From the NCBI RefSeq assembly GCF_042658685.1, contig NZ_JBHSQY010000001.1: a DNA stretch of 64,000 nucleotides, one strand, 5' to 3'. The stretch is from Macrococcoides bohemicum. Lineage in GTDB: Bacteria > Bacillota > Bacilli > Staphylococcales > Staphylococcaceae. The notes beneath the pieces were generated by a model, which worked only from the letters and a program-made list of their open reading frames with translations, was not told the DNA's origin and made no database searches. The position numbers were made by a program, and so were the translations under genes. Positions 41,911-50,896 of the stretch are shown here, piece by piece (position 1 is the first letter of the stretch; each line of letters opens with the position of its first letter).

Positions 41911-43737
41911 ATGAGTAAAGTAATTGGTATTGACTTAGGAACAACAAATTCATGTGTATCTGTATTAGAAGGTGGCGAACCTAAAGTTATCGCTAACCCT
42001 GAAGGTAACCGTACTACACCATCTGTAGTAGCATTTAAAAATGGTGAAACACAAGTTGGGGAAGTTGCAAAACGTCAAGCAATCACTAACCCAAACACAA
42101 TCATCTCAATCAAACGTCATATGGGTACAGACTATAAAGAAAATATTGATGGCAAACAATATTCACCACAAGAAATTTCAGCAATGATCTTACAAAATTT
42201 AAAAGCGACTGCAGAAAGCTATTTAGGTGAAAAAGTATCTAAAGCGGTTATTACTGTTCCAGCTTATTTCAACGATGCAGAACGTCAGGCAACAAAAGAT
42301 GCTGGTAAAATCGCTGGATTAGAAGTTGAGCGTATTATCAACGAACCTACTGCTGCAGCACTTGCATACGGTTTAGATAAAACTGATAAAGAACAAAAAG
42401 TATTAGTATTTGACTTAGGTGGCGGTACGTTTGACGTATCTATCTTAGAACTTGGAGACGGTGTATTTGAAGTGTTATCTACTGCTGGTGATAACCGTTT
42501 AGGTGGAGATGACTTTGACCAGGTAATCATAGACTTCTTAGTTGCAGAATTCAAAAAAGAAAATGGATTAGATTTATCAAATGATAAAATGGCTATGCAA
42601 CGTTTGAAAGATGCTGCTGAAAAAGCGAAGAAAGATTTATCAGGTGTATCTTCAACTCAAATCTCATTACCGTTCATCTCAGCTGGAGAAGCTGGACCAT
42701 TACACTTAGAAGTTACTTTATCACGTGCGAAATTTGAAGACTTATCTCGTGAGTTAGTTGAACGTACAATGGGTCCAACTCGTCAAGCAATGAAAGACGC
42801 TGGATTATCAAGTTCAGATATCGACGAAGTATTATTAGTTGGTGGATCTACACGTATCCCAGCAGTACAAGAAGCAATTAAAAAAGAATTAGGCAAAGAA
42901 CCAAATAAAGGTGTTAACCCTGATGAAGTAGTAGCGATGGGCGCTGCAATTCAAGGTGGTGTACTAACTGGAGATGTTCAGGACATTGTATTATTAGACG
43001 TAACACCATTATCTCTAGGTATTGAAACAATGGGTGGCGTTTCTACGGTATTAATTGAACGTAACACAACAATACCGACATCTAAATCACAAGTATTCTC
43101 TACAGCAGCAGATAACCAGCCTGCAGTTGATATTCACGTATTACAAGGTGAGCGTCAAATGGCAGCAGATAACAAAACATTAGGTCGCTTCCAGTTAACT
43201 GATATTCCACCAGCACCACGCGGTATGCCTCAAATCGAAGTAACATTCGATATCGATAAAAATGGTATCGTTAACGTTACAGCGAAAGATTTAGGTACTC
43301 AAAAAGAACAAAAAATTACTATTCAGTCTTCATCTTCATTAAGTGACGAAGAAATCGATCGCATGGTTAAAGATGCAGAAGCAAACGCTGAAGCGGATAA
43401 AAAACGTCGTGAAGCAGTAGATTTACGTAATGAAGCTGATCAATTAGTATTTGCTACTGATAAAGCGATTAAAGATTTAGAAGGTAAAGTGGACGCTGCC
43501 GAAGTTGAAAAAGCAGAAGCTGCGAAAGAAGAACTTAAAAAAGCTTTAGAAGGCAATGATATTGAAGATATTAAAGCGAAAAAAGATAGTTTAAATGAAA
43601 TCGTTCAGGCATTATCTATGAAATTATATGAAGAGATGGCTGCACAACAAGGTGCAGAAGGTGCTCAAAACACAAATCCTGAAGATGATGTAGTAGATGC
43701 AGACTTTACTGAAGTTAAAGATGACGATAAAAAATAA
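41911..43737 (+). CDS. dnaK: chaperone DnaK (Hsp70)
   Basis: 608-residue ATP-dependent chaperone. It has GIDLGTTNSCVSV (5-17), VFDLGGGTFDVSI, VLLVGGSTRIPAVQ, and the substrate domain PLSLGIETMGG. The Gram-positive deletion in the ATPase domain is consistent with its length. The lidded C-terminus ends PEDDVVDADFTEVKDDDKK. It uses highly expressed codons. ATG 41911 follows GGAGGA. Confidence 0.98.
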   Translation: MSKVIGIDLGTTNSCVSVLEGGEPKVIANPEGNRTTPSVVAFKNGETQVGEVAKRQAITNPNTIISIKRHMGTDYKENIDGKQYSPQEISAMILQNLKATAESYLGEKVSKAVITVPAYFNDAERQATKDAGKIAGLEVERIINEPTAAALAYGLDKTDKEQKVLVFDLGGGTFDVSILELGDGVFEVLSTAGDNRLGGDDFDQVIIDFLVAEFKKENGLDLSNDKMAMQRLKDAAEKAKKDLSGVSSTQISLPFISAGEAGPLHLEVTLSRAKFEDLSRELVERTMGPTRQAMKDAGLSSSDIDEVLLVGGSTRIPAVQEAIKKELGKEPNKGVNPDEVVAMGAAIQGGVLTGDVQDIVLLDVTPLSLGIETMGGVSTVLIERNTTIPTSKSQVFSTAADNQPAVDIHVLQGERQMAADNKTLGRFQLTDIPPAPRGMPQIEVTFDIDKNGIVNVTAKDLGTQKEQKITIQSSSSLSDEEIDRMVKDAEANAEADKKRREAVDLRNEADQLVFATDKAIKDLEGKVDAAEVEKAEAAKEELKKALEGNDIEDIKAKKDSLNEIVQALSMKLYEEMAAQQGAEGAQNTNPEDDVVDADFTEVKDDDKK

Positions 43738-43750
43738 TAAGTAATAACAT

Positions 43751-43785
43751 AAAGTCAAAGTCAATTTATTGACTTTGGCTTTTTC
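43751..43785 (+). terminator. terminator between dnaK and dnaJ
   Basis: CAAAGTCAA (43756-43764) pairs with TTGACTTTG (43769-43777), extended by AAAG/CTTT on the outside, with T residues after. It probably allows partial read-through into dnaJ. Confidence 0.75.
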
Positions 43786-43828
43786 TTTCAGCATATTTAA
43801 CTAAGTAGTTAGAAAAGGAGAATGAAAA

Positions 43829-44947
43829 GTGGCGAAAAGAGATTATTATGAAGTTCTAGGTTTACAAAAAGGTGCTTCTAAAGAAGAAATTAAACGTGCA
43901 TATAAAAAACTTTCAAAAAAATATCATCCGGACATCAATAAAGAAGAAGATGCAGATGTAAAGTTCAAAGAAATTGCAGAAGCATATGAAGTATTAAGTG
44001 ACGATCAGAAGAAAGCACAGTATGATCAATTTGGTCACGCAGGTATGGGTCAAGGTGCTGGATTTGGTGGTCAGGACTTTGGCGGTTTCGGTGGATTTGA
44101 AGATATCTTCAGTTCGTTCTTTGGCGGTGGTGCCAGACGCGATCCTAATGCCCCTCAAAAAGGTGATGACTTACAATATCAGATGAATATATCTTTTGAA
44201 GAAGCAGTATTTGGCGCTGAAAAAGAAATTTCAGTTAAAAAAGAAGTAACTTGTGAGACATGTGATGGCAGCGGTGCAAAACCTGGAACTGAAGTACATA
44301 CTTGTAAAACGTGTCACGGACGTGGTAATGTACAGGTGGAACAAAATACACCGTTTGGTCGTGTAAGAACTGAACGACCATGTCATGATTGTGGTGGTAC
44401 GGGTAAAACATTTGATGAAAAATGTCATGATTGTGGCGGCACAGGTCGAGTAATTAAAACCGTTAAAATTAAAGTCACTGTGCCAGCTGGTGTTGATACT
44501 GGACAACAAATCCGTTTAGCTAATCAAGGTGAGCCGGGTATTAATGGTGGTCCTGCTGGTGATCTATATGTCGTATTCAAAGTTGCTGACCATGCTCATT
44601 TTGAACGTGCAGGGGAAGATATTTTCTATACATTAAACTTATCAATTGCTCAAGCGGCACTTGGTGATGAAGTGGAAGTGCCTACGCTGGAAGGAAAAGC
44701 GAAGATTACAATTCCATCAGGTACTCAAACTGGTAAACGTTTCAGATTAAAAGAAAAAGGCATTCAAAATGTACACGGCTATGGTAAGGGCGACTTATAT
44801 GTCACTGTCAATGTAGTAACACCTGTGAAGATGACAAATAGACAAGCGGAATTATTAAGAGAATTTGCTGAAATAGATGGTACGGAAATTAACGAACAAC
44901 CTTCAAACTTTTTCGATAAAACAAAACGCTTCTTTAAAGGGGAATAA
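43829..44947 (+). CDS. dnaJ: chaperone DnaJ (Hsp40)
   Basis: 372 residues: J domain with HPD (33-35), a Gly/Phe-rich linker (about 70-95), four CxxCxGxG zinc motifs (CETCDGSG, CKTCHGRG, CHDCGGTG twice) and the C-terminal client-binding domain. Stimulates DnaK ATPase. GTG 43829 starts 8 bp after AAAAGGAG. Confidence 0.98.
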   Translation: MAKRDYYEVLGLQKGASKEEIKRAYKKLSKKYHPDINKEEDADVKFKEIAEAYEVLSDDQKKAQYDQFGHAGMGQGAGFGGQDFGGFGGFEDIFSSFFGGGARRDPNAPQKGDDLQYQMNISFEEAVFGAEKEISVKKEVTCETCDGSGAKPGTEVHTCKTCHGRGNVQVEQNTPFGRVRTERPCHDCGGTGKTFDEKCHDCGGTGRVIKTVKIKVTVPAGVDTGQQIRLANQGEPGINGGPAGDLYVVFKVADHAHFERAGEDIFYTLNLSIAQAALGDEVEVPTLEGKAKITIPSGTQTGKRFRLKEKGIQNVHGYGKGDLYVTVNVVTPVKMTNRQAELLREFAEIDGTEINEQPSNFFDKTKRFFKGE

Positions 44948-44949
44948 TA

Positions 44950-45885
44950 ATGAACTATAAAGAAATAACATTGATGATTAACCATGAGCTTGAACCATTT
45001 ATTGCAGATATATTAAATGAAGTGGGTGCAAATGGTGTCGTTATAGAAGATAGTTTAGAACTTGTTAAAGGTCGTATTGAAACGTACGGTGAAATCTATG
45101 AGTTAAATCCAGATGATTACCCAGAATCTGATGTACGTGTAAAAGTGTATTTTAGTGAATTAGATTATTCTGATGCAATCATTGATGAAATCAAAGAAAA
45201 AATTAATGGATTACAGGATGTTGAAGTTACAAGATTAGAAATTACTACTGATGAGGTTCAGGAAGAAGACTGGGCTAATGAATGGAAAAATCATTTTCAT
45301 GCATTTAAAGCTTCAGAAAGATTTGTTGTTGTACCAAGCTGGGAAAATTATGAGAACCAAAACGATGACGAGTTTATCATTAAGCTTGATCCGGGCATGG
45401 CATTTGGTACAGGTGATCATGCTACAACATCGATGTGTTTAAAATTAATAGAGAAATATGTCCAACCAAATCAATCTGTTATTGATGTCGGTACTGGTTC
45501 AGGCATTTTAAGTATAGCAGCGCATCAATTAGGTGCTGCACCCATTAAAGCGTTAGATCTGGATAGTGTGGCAGTACGTGTTGCTGTGGATAACTTTGAA
45601 AAAAATGATTGTGCGGATGCGATTCAAGCGGAACCAGGCAACTTATTAAAAGGTGAAAGTGAAAAACGTGATGTCATTTTTGCAAATATATTAGCGCATA
45701 TCGTAGATTTAATGATTGATGATAGCATTGCATTATTAAATGACAATGGTCTACTGATCACTTCAGGTATCATTTTAGAAAAAGAAGAAATGATCGTTGA
45801 ACATTTGGAACGCGTTGGTTATAAGATAGAAGAAATTATGCGTGAAAATGGCTGGATTGCGATTGCCGCTAGAAAAGAGGCATAA
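44950..45885 (+). CDS. prmA: ribosomal protein L11 methyltransferase
   Basis: 311 residues. The N-terminal substrate domain precedes the SAM domain with GMAFGTGDHATTSMCLKL, VIDVGTGSGILSIAA and DVIFANILAHIV. Methylates L11. It starts 2 bp after the dnaJ stop, and its stop is followed one base later by rsmE. Confidence 0.96.
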   Translation: MNYKEITLMINHELEPFIADILNEVGANGVVIEDSLELVKGRIETYGEIYELNPDDYPESDVRVKVYFSELDYSDAIIDEIKEKINGLQDVEVTRLEITTDEVQEEDWANEWKNHFHAFKASERFVVVPSWENYENQNDDEFIIKLDPGMAFGTGDHATTSMCLKLIEKYVQPNQSVIDVGTGSGILSIAAHQLGAAPIKALDLDSVAVRVAVDNFEKNDCADAIQAEPGNLLKGESEKRDVIFANILAHIVDLMIDDSIALLNDNGLLITSGIILEKEEMIVEHLERVGYKIEEIMRENGWIAIAARKEA

Positions 45886-45886
45886 C

Positions 45887-46624
45887 ATGCAGCGTTATTT
45901 TCTAAATACTGAAGCTGAAAATAATAAAAGCTATACAATTATCGATAGAGAGGATGTACATCATATAAAGAATGTGATGCGTCAAACTGCTGGAAGTAAG
46001 ATCATCATTAATTTTATCAATGCTAGTTTTATAAGTGAAATTACTGCTATTGATAATCAAATTACAGTAATAACCCGTGAAAAGTTAGAGCTGAATACAG
46101 AATTACCTGTACAAGTTACGATCGCAAGCGGTTTTTTAAAGAACGATAAATATGAATGGATGATTCAAAAAGCGACTGAACTCGGTGCGTATCGCTTCCT
46201 GCCCTTTATATCTGATCATACTGTGATTAAGTTGGATGAAAAGAAAATGATAAAAAAGGTAGAAAGATATCAGAAAATAATAAAGGAGGCAGCAGAACAA
46301 AGTTATCGTCAGATTATACCTGAAATTAAAGTTGTAAAGAATAGTAATGCTTTAGCTGCATTATTAGATGATTATGATGTTGTACTCGTTGCTTACGAAG
46401 AATCTGCTAAAAATGATGAAACGTCTGTGCTCAGTCAAACATTAAAAAGATTAGAATCTGGTACGAAGGTAATCGTTATCTTTGGGCCGGAAGGTGGATT
46501 GAGTGAAACAGAAATTAAACAATTTAATGCACCCACAATTGGTTTAGGACCTAGAATACTACGTGCAGAAACTGCCCCACTATATTTACTGAGCGCGATA
46601 GGTTATCATATTGAACTATCATAA
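45887..46624 (+). CDS. rsmE: 16S rRNA m3U1498 methyltransferase
   Basis: 245-residue SPOUT-class methyltransferase. It has an N-terminal PUA-like part (MQRYFLNTEAENNKSYTIIDREDVHHIKNVMRQ), EWMIQKATELGAYRFLPF, FGPEGGLSETEI and LGPRILRAETAPLYLLSAIGY. I choose ATG 45887 after AGAAAAGAGG. The frame from 45842 would lie inside prmA and add a non-homologous N-terminus. Confidence 0.95.
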   Translation: MQRYFLNTEAENNKSYTIIDREDVHHIKNVMRQTAGSKIIINFINASFISEITAIDNQITVITREKLELNTELPVQVTIASGFLKNDKYEWMIQKATELGAYRFLPFISDHTVIKLDEKKMIKKVERYQKIIKEAAEQSYRQIIPEIKVVKNSNALAALLDDYDVVLVAYEESAKNDETSVLSQTLKRLESGTKVIVIFGPEGGLSETEIKQFNAPTIGLGPRILRAETAPLYLLSAIGYHIELS

Positions 46625-46630
46625 AAATTT

Positions 46631-46679
46631 ATTATAAAAGACAGTGTGATGGACATTGCATCCCACTGTCTTTTATAAT
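46631..46679 (+). terminator. strong terminator after rsmE
   Basis: Arms of 21 nt, 46631-46651 and 46659-46679, pair with a single mismatch. The right arm contains CTTTT, and the structure marks the end of the heat-shock/prmA/rsmE unit. Confidence 0.85.
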
Positions 46680-46760
46680 GATTAGATTGAAATTCCTATC
46701 AATTAATGTTATTTTTATATAATGTGATTTATTGAACGAAAATAAAATGAGGTGAAATAA

Positions 46761-48116
46761 ATGGCAACTGTTGCCTTCCATACTTTAGGATGTAAAGTAA
46801 ACCATTATGAAACTGAAGCCATCTGGCAATTATTTAAAGAAGCATCATATGAGCGTGTAGATTTTGAAACTAATGCAGACGTTTATGTGATTAATACTTG
46901 TACCGTGACAAACACTGGGGATAAGAAAAGTCGTCAGGTTATTCGTCGTGCCATCAGACGTAATCCGGAAGCGGTTATCTGTGTAACTGGTTGTTATGCT
47001 CAAACATCGTCAGCTGAAATTATGGATATTGCGGGTGTTGATATCGTTGTCGGTACACAAGATCGAAATAAGATGTTACCGTATATTGAACAGTTTAGAA
47101 ATGAAAGACAACCGATTAACGGTGTCACAAATATCATGAAGAATCGTACGTACGAAGAACTAGACGTACCATATTTTACTGATAGAACACGTGCATCACT
47201 GAAGATTCAGGAAGGCTGTAATAACTTCTGTACATTCTGTATCATCCCGTGGGCAAGAGGATTGATGCGTTCAAGAGACCCGAAAGAAGTCGTAAGACAA
47301 GCAACACAGCTTGTTCAATCTGGTTATCAGGAAATTGTCTTAACAGGTATCCACACAGGTGGCTATGGTGAAGATTTAAAAGATTACAATTTAGCACAAC
47401 TGCTTCGAGATTTAGAAACGATTGATGGATTAAAACGTATCCGTATCTCATCTATTGAAGCAAGTCAATTAACGGATGAAGTGATTGATGTCATCGATAA
47501 AAGCGAGAAGGTTGTACGTCACTTACATATTCCACTACAATCTGGGAGCGATACAGTATTAAAACGTATGCGTCGTAAATATACGATGGAACACTTCTCA
47601 GAAAGATTAAGAAAATTACATGCAATTATGCCTGGACTTGCTGTGACAAGCGACGTCATTGTTGGATTCCCTGGTGAAACAGAAGAGGAATTCCAGGAAA
47701 CATATGATTTTATTCAGGAACATGGTTTTTCTGAACTGCATGTTTTTCCATATTCAATGAGAACAGGTACACCAGCAGCGCGTATGACGGATCAAATTGA
47801 TGAGAATGTGAAAAATGAACGCGTACATCACTTAATTAGTCTGTCAGATCAGCTTGCTAAAGAATATGCTAGCAGATTTGAAGGTGAAGTATTAGAAGTT
47901 ATTCCTGAAGAGAAAGCAAGCGTTGAAAATATGCTGGTCGGTTACACAGATAATTACTTAAAAGTACAATTTGAAGCTGACGAAAGCTTAATCGGTGAAC
48001 TTGTAAAAGTTAAGATAACTGAAGCCGGCTATCCGATGAATAAAGGACAATTTGTTAAAGTAATCCCTAATATATATAAAAAGACAGAAGAAAATAAGGA
48101 ACTTACTGTAAATTAA
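46761..48116 (+). CDS. mtaB: tRNA t6A37 methylthiotransferase MtaB
   Basis: 451-residue radical SAM enzyme making ms2t6A37 in tRNA. The N-terminal UPF0004 domain has C11 (LGCKVNHYE), INTCTVT and CVTGCYAQ cysteines for the second cluster. The radical SAM cysteines are C153, C157 and C160. A C-terminal TRAM domain ends the protein. A TATAAT at 46718-46723 may be its -10. It complements tcdA, which modifies the same nucleotide. Confidence 0.95.
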   Translation: MATVAFHTLGCKVNHYETEAIWQLFKEASYERVDFETNADVYVINTCTVTNTGDKKSRQVIRRAIRRNPEAVICVTGCYAQTSSAEIMDIAGVDIVVGTQDRNKMLPYIEQFRNERQPINGVTNIMKNRTYEELDVPYFTDRTRASLKIQEGCNNFCTFCIIPWARGLMRSRDPKEVVRQATQLVQSGYQEIVLTGIHTGGYGEDLKDYNLAQLLRDLETIDGLKRIRISSIEASQLTDEVIDVIDKSEKVVRHLHIPLQSGSDTVLKRMRRKYTMEHFSERLRKLHAIMPGLAVTSDVIVGFPGETEEEFQETYDFIQEHGFSELHVFPYSMRTGTPAARMTDQIDENVKNERVHHLISLSDQLAKEYASRFEGEVLEVIPEEKASVENMLVGYTDNYLKVQFEADESLIGELVKVKITEAGYPMNKGQFVKVIPNIYKKTEENKELTVN

Positions 48117-48126
48117 AAAATGAGTG

Positions 48127-48155
48127 TTGACCGTAGATTGATAATCTATTATAAT
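48127..48155 (+). promoter_or_regulatory. promoter of rpsU
   Basis: TTGACC (48127-48132) and TATAAT (48150-48155) are 17 bp apart, giving an untranslated leader of about 70 nt. Confidence 0.75.
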
Positions 48156-48234
48156 ATTTTAGTACATAGAAATATTTATTTAAATAAATCTATGTTTAAT
48201 ATGTTCCGTTGATATTTGGAGGGAGGGAAATTAA

Positions 48235-48411
48235 ATGTCTAAAACTGTAGTTCGTAAAAACGAATCAATCGAAGATGCTTTACGTCGTTTCAAACGTACT
48301 GTTTCAAAAAATGGTACAATTCAAGAAGTTCGTAAACGTGAATTCTACGAAAAACCAAGTGTTAAACGTAAAAAGAAATCAGAAGCAGCACGTAAACGTA
48401 AATTTAAATAA
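48235..48411 (+). CDS. rpsU: 30S ribosomal protein S21
   Basis: 58 residues, very basic: SKTVVRKNESIEDALRRFKRTVSKNGTIQEVRKREFYEKPSVKRKKKSEAARKRKFK, the complete S21 pattern. GGAGGGAGG precedes the ATG at 48235. It has its own promoter and terminator. In Bacillus and many relatives yqeY follows rpsU; it is absent here. Confidence 0.97.
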   Translation: MSKTVVRKNESIEDALRRFKRTVSKNGTIQEVRKREFYEKPSVKRKKKSEAARKRKFK

Positions 48412-48444
48412 TAATTGCTCCCTCAAATATTATTTATAGATAGG

Positions 48445-48471
48445 CACGCCACATTTGTGGTGTGTTTTTTT
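48445..48471 (+). terminator. terminator after rpsU
   Basis: CACGCCACA (48445-48453) pairs with TGTGGTGTG (48456-48464), with one G-U pair, followed by seven T residues. Confidence 0.85.
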
Positions 48472-48492
48472 ATATAGTTTAAAAACATATAT

Positions 48493-48564
48493 CTTAAGGG
48501 CTACCTTAAATTTACCTTAAAAAAACTAATAATTTACAGACTATTAAATTATTTAAGTTATAAT
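48493..48564 (+). promoter_or_regulatory. direct-repeat operator and -10 of the nfeD-floA operon
   Basis: Third exact copy of ACCTTAAATTTACCTTAAAA (48503-48522). An extra CTTAA at 48493-48497, 12 bp before the first half-site, gives three phased half-sites here. TATAAT lies at 48559-48564, 36 bp downstream of the repeat, without a clear -35. Repeat seen directly; regulation inferred. Confidence 0.65.
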
Positions 48565-48584
48565 ATAAGTAAGGAGGTGTTTGA

Positions 48585-49214
48585 TTGGAAATCAGTACGT
48601 ATGATGGTGTGATTTTATTGCTCATGATTATTATGGTATCTACAGGTCTGTGGCAATTGTATTCACCGAAGTTAGGTATTTCAGGCATCATCAGCAGTAT
48701 TGCTGCAATTAGTTTTCTCGGACTAAATTTATTTAATAATCAGATGGAAGCATTATCTATAATTTTGTTTTTAGGTGGTATTATTTTAGTAGTCCTGGAG
48801 CTGTTTGTTGTGGGAGCGATATTAGGTATTATAGGTATGTTAAGCATTATTGCTAGTTTCTTACTGATTGGTGATAACGTCGCTAAAATGGGTGTCTTTG
48901 TAGCGATTTGTTTAATTATTGCAATTGTAGAATGGGTGATCTTAGTGAAATTTTTAAAGAAGACGATACCGATTTTCTCTCAAGTTGTCCTCCATGATTC
49001 AACGAATAAAGAGTCGGGATATACATCTCATGATGACAGAAGCCATCTTGTTGGACAAACAGCAACTACATTAACGGAATTACGTCCTTCAGGTATTATT
49101 ATTCATCAAGGGAAACGTATTGATGCTGTAAGTGATGGTGCATTTATTAAACGTGAGAAAGAAGTTCGTATTATTGAAGTGGAAGGCACAAGAGTTGTAG
49201 TAACAGAAATATAA
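48585..49214 (+). CDS. NfeD-like membrane protein
   Basis: 209 residues. Several hydrophobic helices lie between about 8 and 125 (DGVILLLMIIMVSTGL; IISSIAAISFLGLNLF; ALSIILFLGGIILVVLELFVVGAILGIIGMLSIIASFLLI; VFVAICLIIAIVEWVILV). A C-terminal OB fold follows (LVGQTATTLTELRPSGIIIHQGKRIDAVSDGAFIKREKEVRIIEVEGTRVVV). This is the short NfeD form without a ClpP-like protease domain, equivalent to Bacillus yqeZ, and partners the flotillin gene directly downstream. TTG 48585 follows AAGGAGG. Confidence 0.9.
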   Translation: MEISTYDGVILLLMIIMVSTGLWQLYSPKLGISGIISSIAAISFLGLNLFNNQMEALSIILFLGGIILVVLELFVVGAILGIIGMLSIIASFLLIGDNVAKMGVFVAICLIIAIVEWVILVKFLKKTIPIFSQVVLHDSTNKESGYTSHDDRSHLVGQTATTLTELRPSGIIIHQGKRIDAVSDGAFIKREKEVRIIEVEGTRVVVTEI

Positions 49215-49232
49215 TAAACAGGAGTGAACTTT

Positions 49233-50225
49233 ATGGCAGGATTAATAACAATCGGTATTATAGCATTTGTAGTTCTTATTCTTTTAATGATTTTATTTTC
49301 ATTTGTACCTGTTGGTTTATGGATTTCGGCATTAGCTGCTGGCGTTAAAGTTAGTATCGGTACATTAGTTGGGATGCGTTTACGTCGTGTATCGCCAAGA
49401 CGTGTAATCGATCCTTTAATTAAAGCGCATAAAGCCGGATTACATTTAACGACAAATCAATTAGAATCACATTATTTAGCTGGTGGGAATGTTGACCGCG
49501 TCGTTGATGCAATCATCGCAGCACAACGAGCTGATATTAATTTACCGTTTGAACGTGGTGCAGCAATTGACTTAGCAGGTCGTGATGTATTAGAAGCAGT
49601 TCAAATGTCAGTTAACCCTAAAGTAATTGAAACACCATTTATTGCGGGTGTTGCGATGAACGGTATTGAAGTGAAAGCCAAAGCAAGAATCACAGTACGT
49701 GCAAATATTGAGCGTCTAGTCGGTGGTGCTGGGGAAGAAACAATTGTTGCTCGTGTTGGTGAAGGGATTGTCTCAACAATTGGTTCTAGTGCATCACATA
49801 CCTCTGTATTAGAAAATCCGGATATGATATCTCAAACTGTATTAGGTAAAGGTTTAGATAGTGGTACAGCATTTGAAATCTTATCGATTGATATTGCAGA
49901 CGTTGATATCGGTAAGAACATTGGTGCAGACTTACAGACTGAACAAGCATTAGCGGATAAAAATATTGCACAGGCAAAAGCAGAGGAACGTCGTGCAATG
50001 GCCGTAGCTCAAGAACAAGAGATGAAGGCGAAAGTTCAGGAAATGAGAGCGAAAGTAGTGGAAGCGGAAGCTGAAGTACCATTAGCAATGGCTCAAGCTT
50101 TAAAATTAGGTAATATCGGAGTTATGGATTATTATAATCTTAAAAATATTGAATCAGACACTGGGATGAGAAATTCTATAAATAAGATGACTGATCCAAA
50201 TAGCAGTGACACGCCTAAAAAATAA
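49233..50225 (+). CDS. floA: flotillin-like protein FloA
   Basis: 330-residue SPFH scaffold of functional membrane microdomains. A hydrophobic hairpin at about 4-45 anchors it. LVGMRLRRVSPRRVIDPLIKAHKAGLHL and the PHB domain VKAKARITVRANIERLVGGAGEETIVARVGEGIV follow. The EA-rich coil KAEERRAMAVAQEQEMKAKVQEMRAKVVEAEAEVP is the oligomerisation segment. I choose ATG 49233; the in-frame GTG at 49224 overlaps its GGAGTG ribosome site. Forms an operon with nfeD and the following gene. Confidence 0.95.
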   Translation: MAGLITIGIIAFVVLILLMILFSFVPVGLWISALAAGVKVSIGTLVGMRLRRVSPRRVIDPLIKAHKAGLHLTTNQLESHYLAGGNVDRVVDAIIAAQRADINLPFERGAAIDLAGRDVLEAVQMSVNPKVIETPFIAGVAMNGIEVKAKARITVRANIERLVGGAGEETIVARVGEGIVSTIGSSASHTSVLENPDMISQTVLGKGLDSGTAFEILSIDIADVDIGKNIGADLQTEQALADKNIAQAKAEERRAMAVAQEQEMKAKVQEMRAKVVEAEAEVPLAMAQALKLGNIGVMDYYNLKNIESDTGMRNSINKMTDPNSSDTPKK

Positions 50226-50236
50226 AGGGTGATTAG

Positions 50237-50818
50237 ATGAGTACTGGATTTATTGTGTTTATTATCTTTACAGTTATTAGCATTGTTTCATCAATAAATG
50301 AGAATGCTAATAAACAAAAAGCGAAACAAGTAAAACGTCCGATATCGAGTAAGCAACAAGTGAATTCTAAAAATGTATTTTCTCAGTTACAGAAATCAAT
50401 GGGTAATTTAGAAAAAGAGTTTACCGATTTCAAAAAGAACCCGGAAGCGAAATTAAAAGAAATTGAACAACGCATTGAAAAAGGTTATAAGCAAACGCGA
50501 AATGTAGAACAACAAGTAAAAAATAAAGTAGCAGAAGCGAAAGACCAAGAGCGTCCAATAGAACGTTCTGCTGCTAAGAAAATTCAGGCATTCGAAGAAA
50601 AGATACAGTCAGAGGAAACGCTATCACTAGCTGAGCGTATAGCAACAATTGAAGCTGATTCCCATCTGTCACCAAGACAGAAAATGAATCGCATCAATAT
50701 GATACGGATGGAAGATGATATTGATAGAGCAAGCTCACTTGTAGATTTTACACCCGAAAATACGCTTAAGGGTATTATTTACAGTGAAATATTAGGTCCT
50801 CCAAAAGCAAGAAGATAA
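50237..50818 (+). CDS. membrane-anchored coiled-coil protein of the floA operon
   Basis: 193 residues: an N-terminal hydrophobic helix (GFIVFIIFTVISIVSSI, about 4-20) and a long charged helical region (SQLQKSMGNLEKEFTDFKKNPEAKLKEIEQRIEKGYKQTRNVEQQVKNKVAEAK). The C-terminus LVDFTPENTLKGIIYSEILGPPKARR is more conserved-looking. Position equals Bacillus yqfB behind yqfA (floA), but I cannot confirm homology. AAAGGGTGAT precedes ATG 50237. Probably a FloA partner. Confidence 0.78.
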   Translation: MSTGFIVFIIFTVISIVSSINENANKQKAKQVKRPISSKQQVNSKNVFSQLQKSMGNLEKEFTDFKKNPEAKLKEIEQRIEKGYKQTRNVEQQVKNKVAEAKDQERPIERSAAKKIQAFEEKIQSEETLSLAERIATIEADSHLSPRQKMNRINMIRMEDDIDRASSLVDFTPENTLKGIIYSEILGPPKARR

Positions 50819-50866
50819 TAACTATGATGCGCAAAATAATTTGCGTATCATAGTTATTTTTTTAAA
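50817..50866 (+). terminator. strong terminator after the floA operon
   Basis: A 19-bp stem (50817-50835 with 50840-50858) with a single mismatch, followed by seven T residues, begins at the stop codon of the preceding gene. Confidence 0.9.
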
Positions 50867-50896
50867 TTTTTTGATAAAATAAAAGAGGGTGATAAT

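Noticed and set aside
42285..42554. Minus-strand frame inside dnaK
   Set aside because: Codon-bias shadow of a highly expressed gene; no family resemblance.
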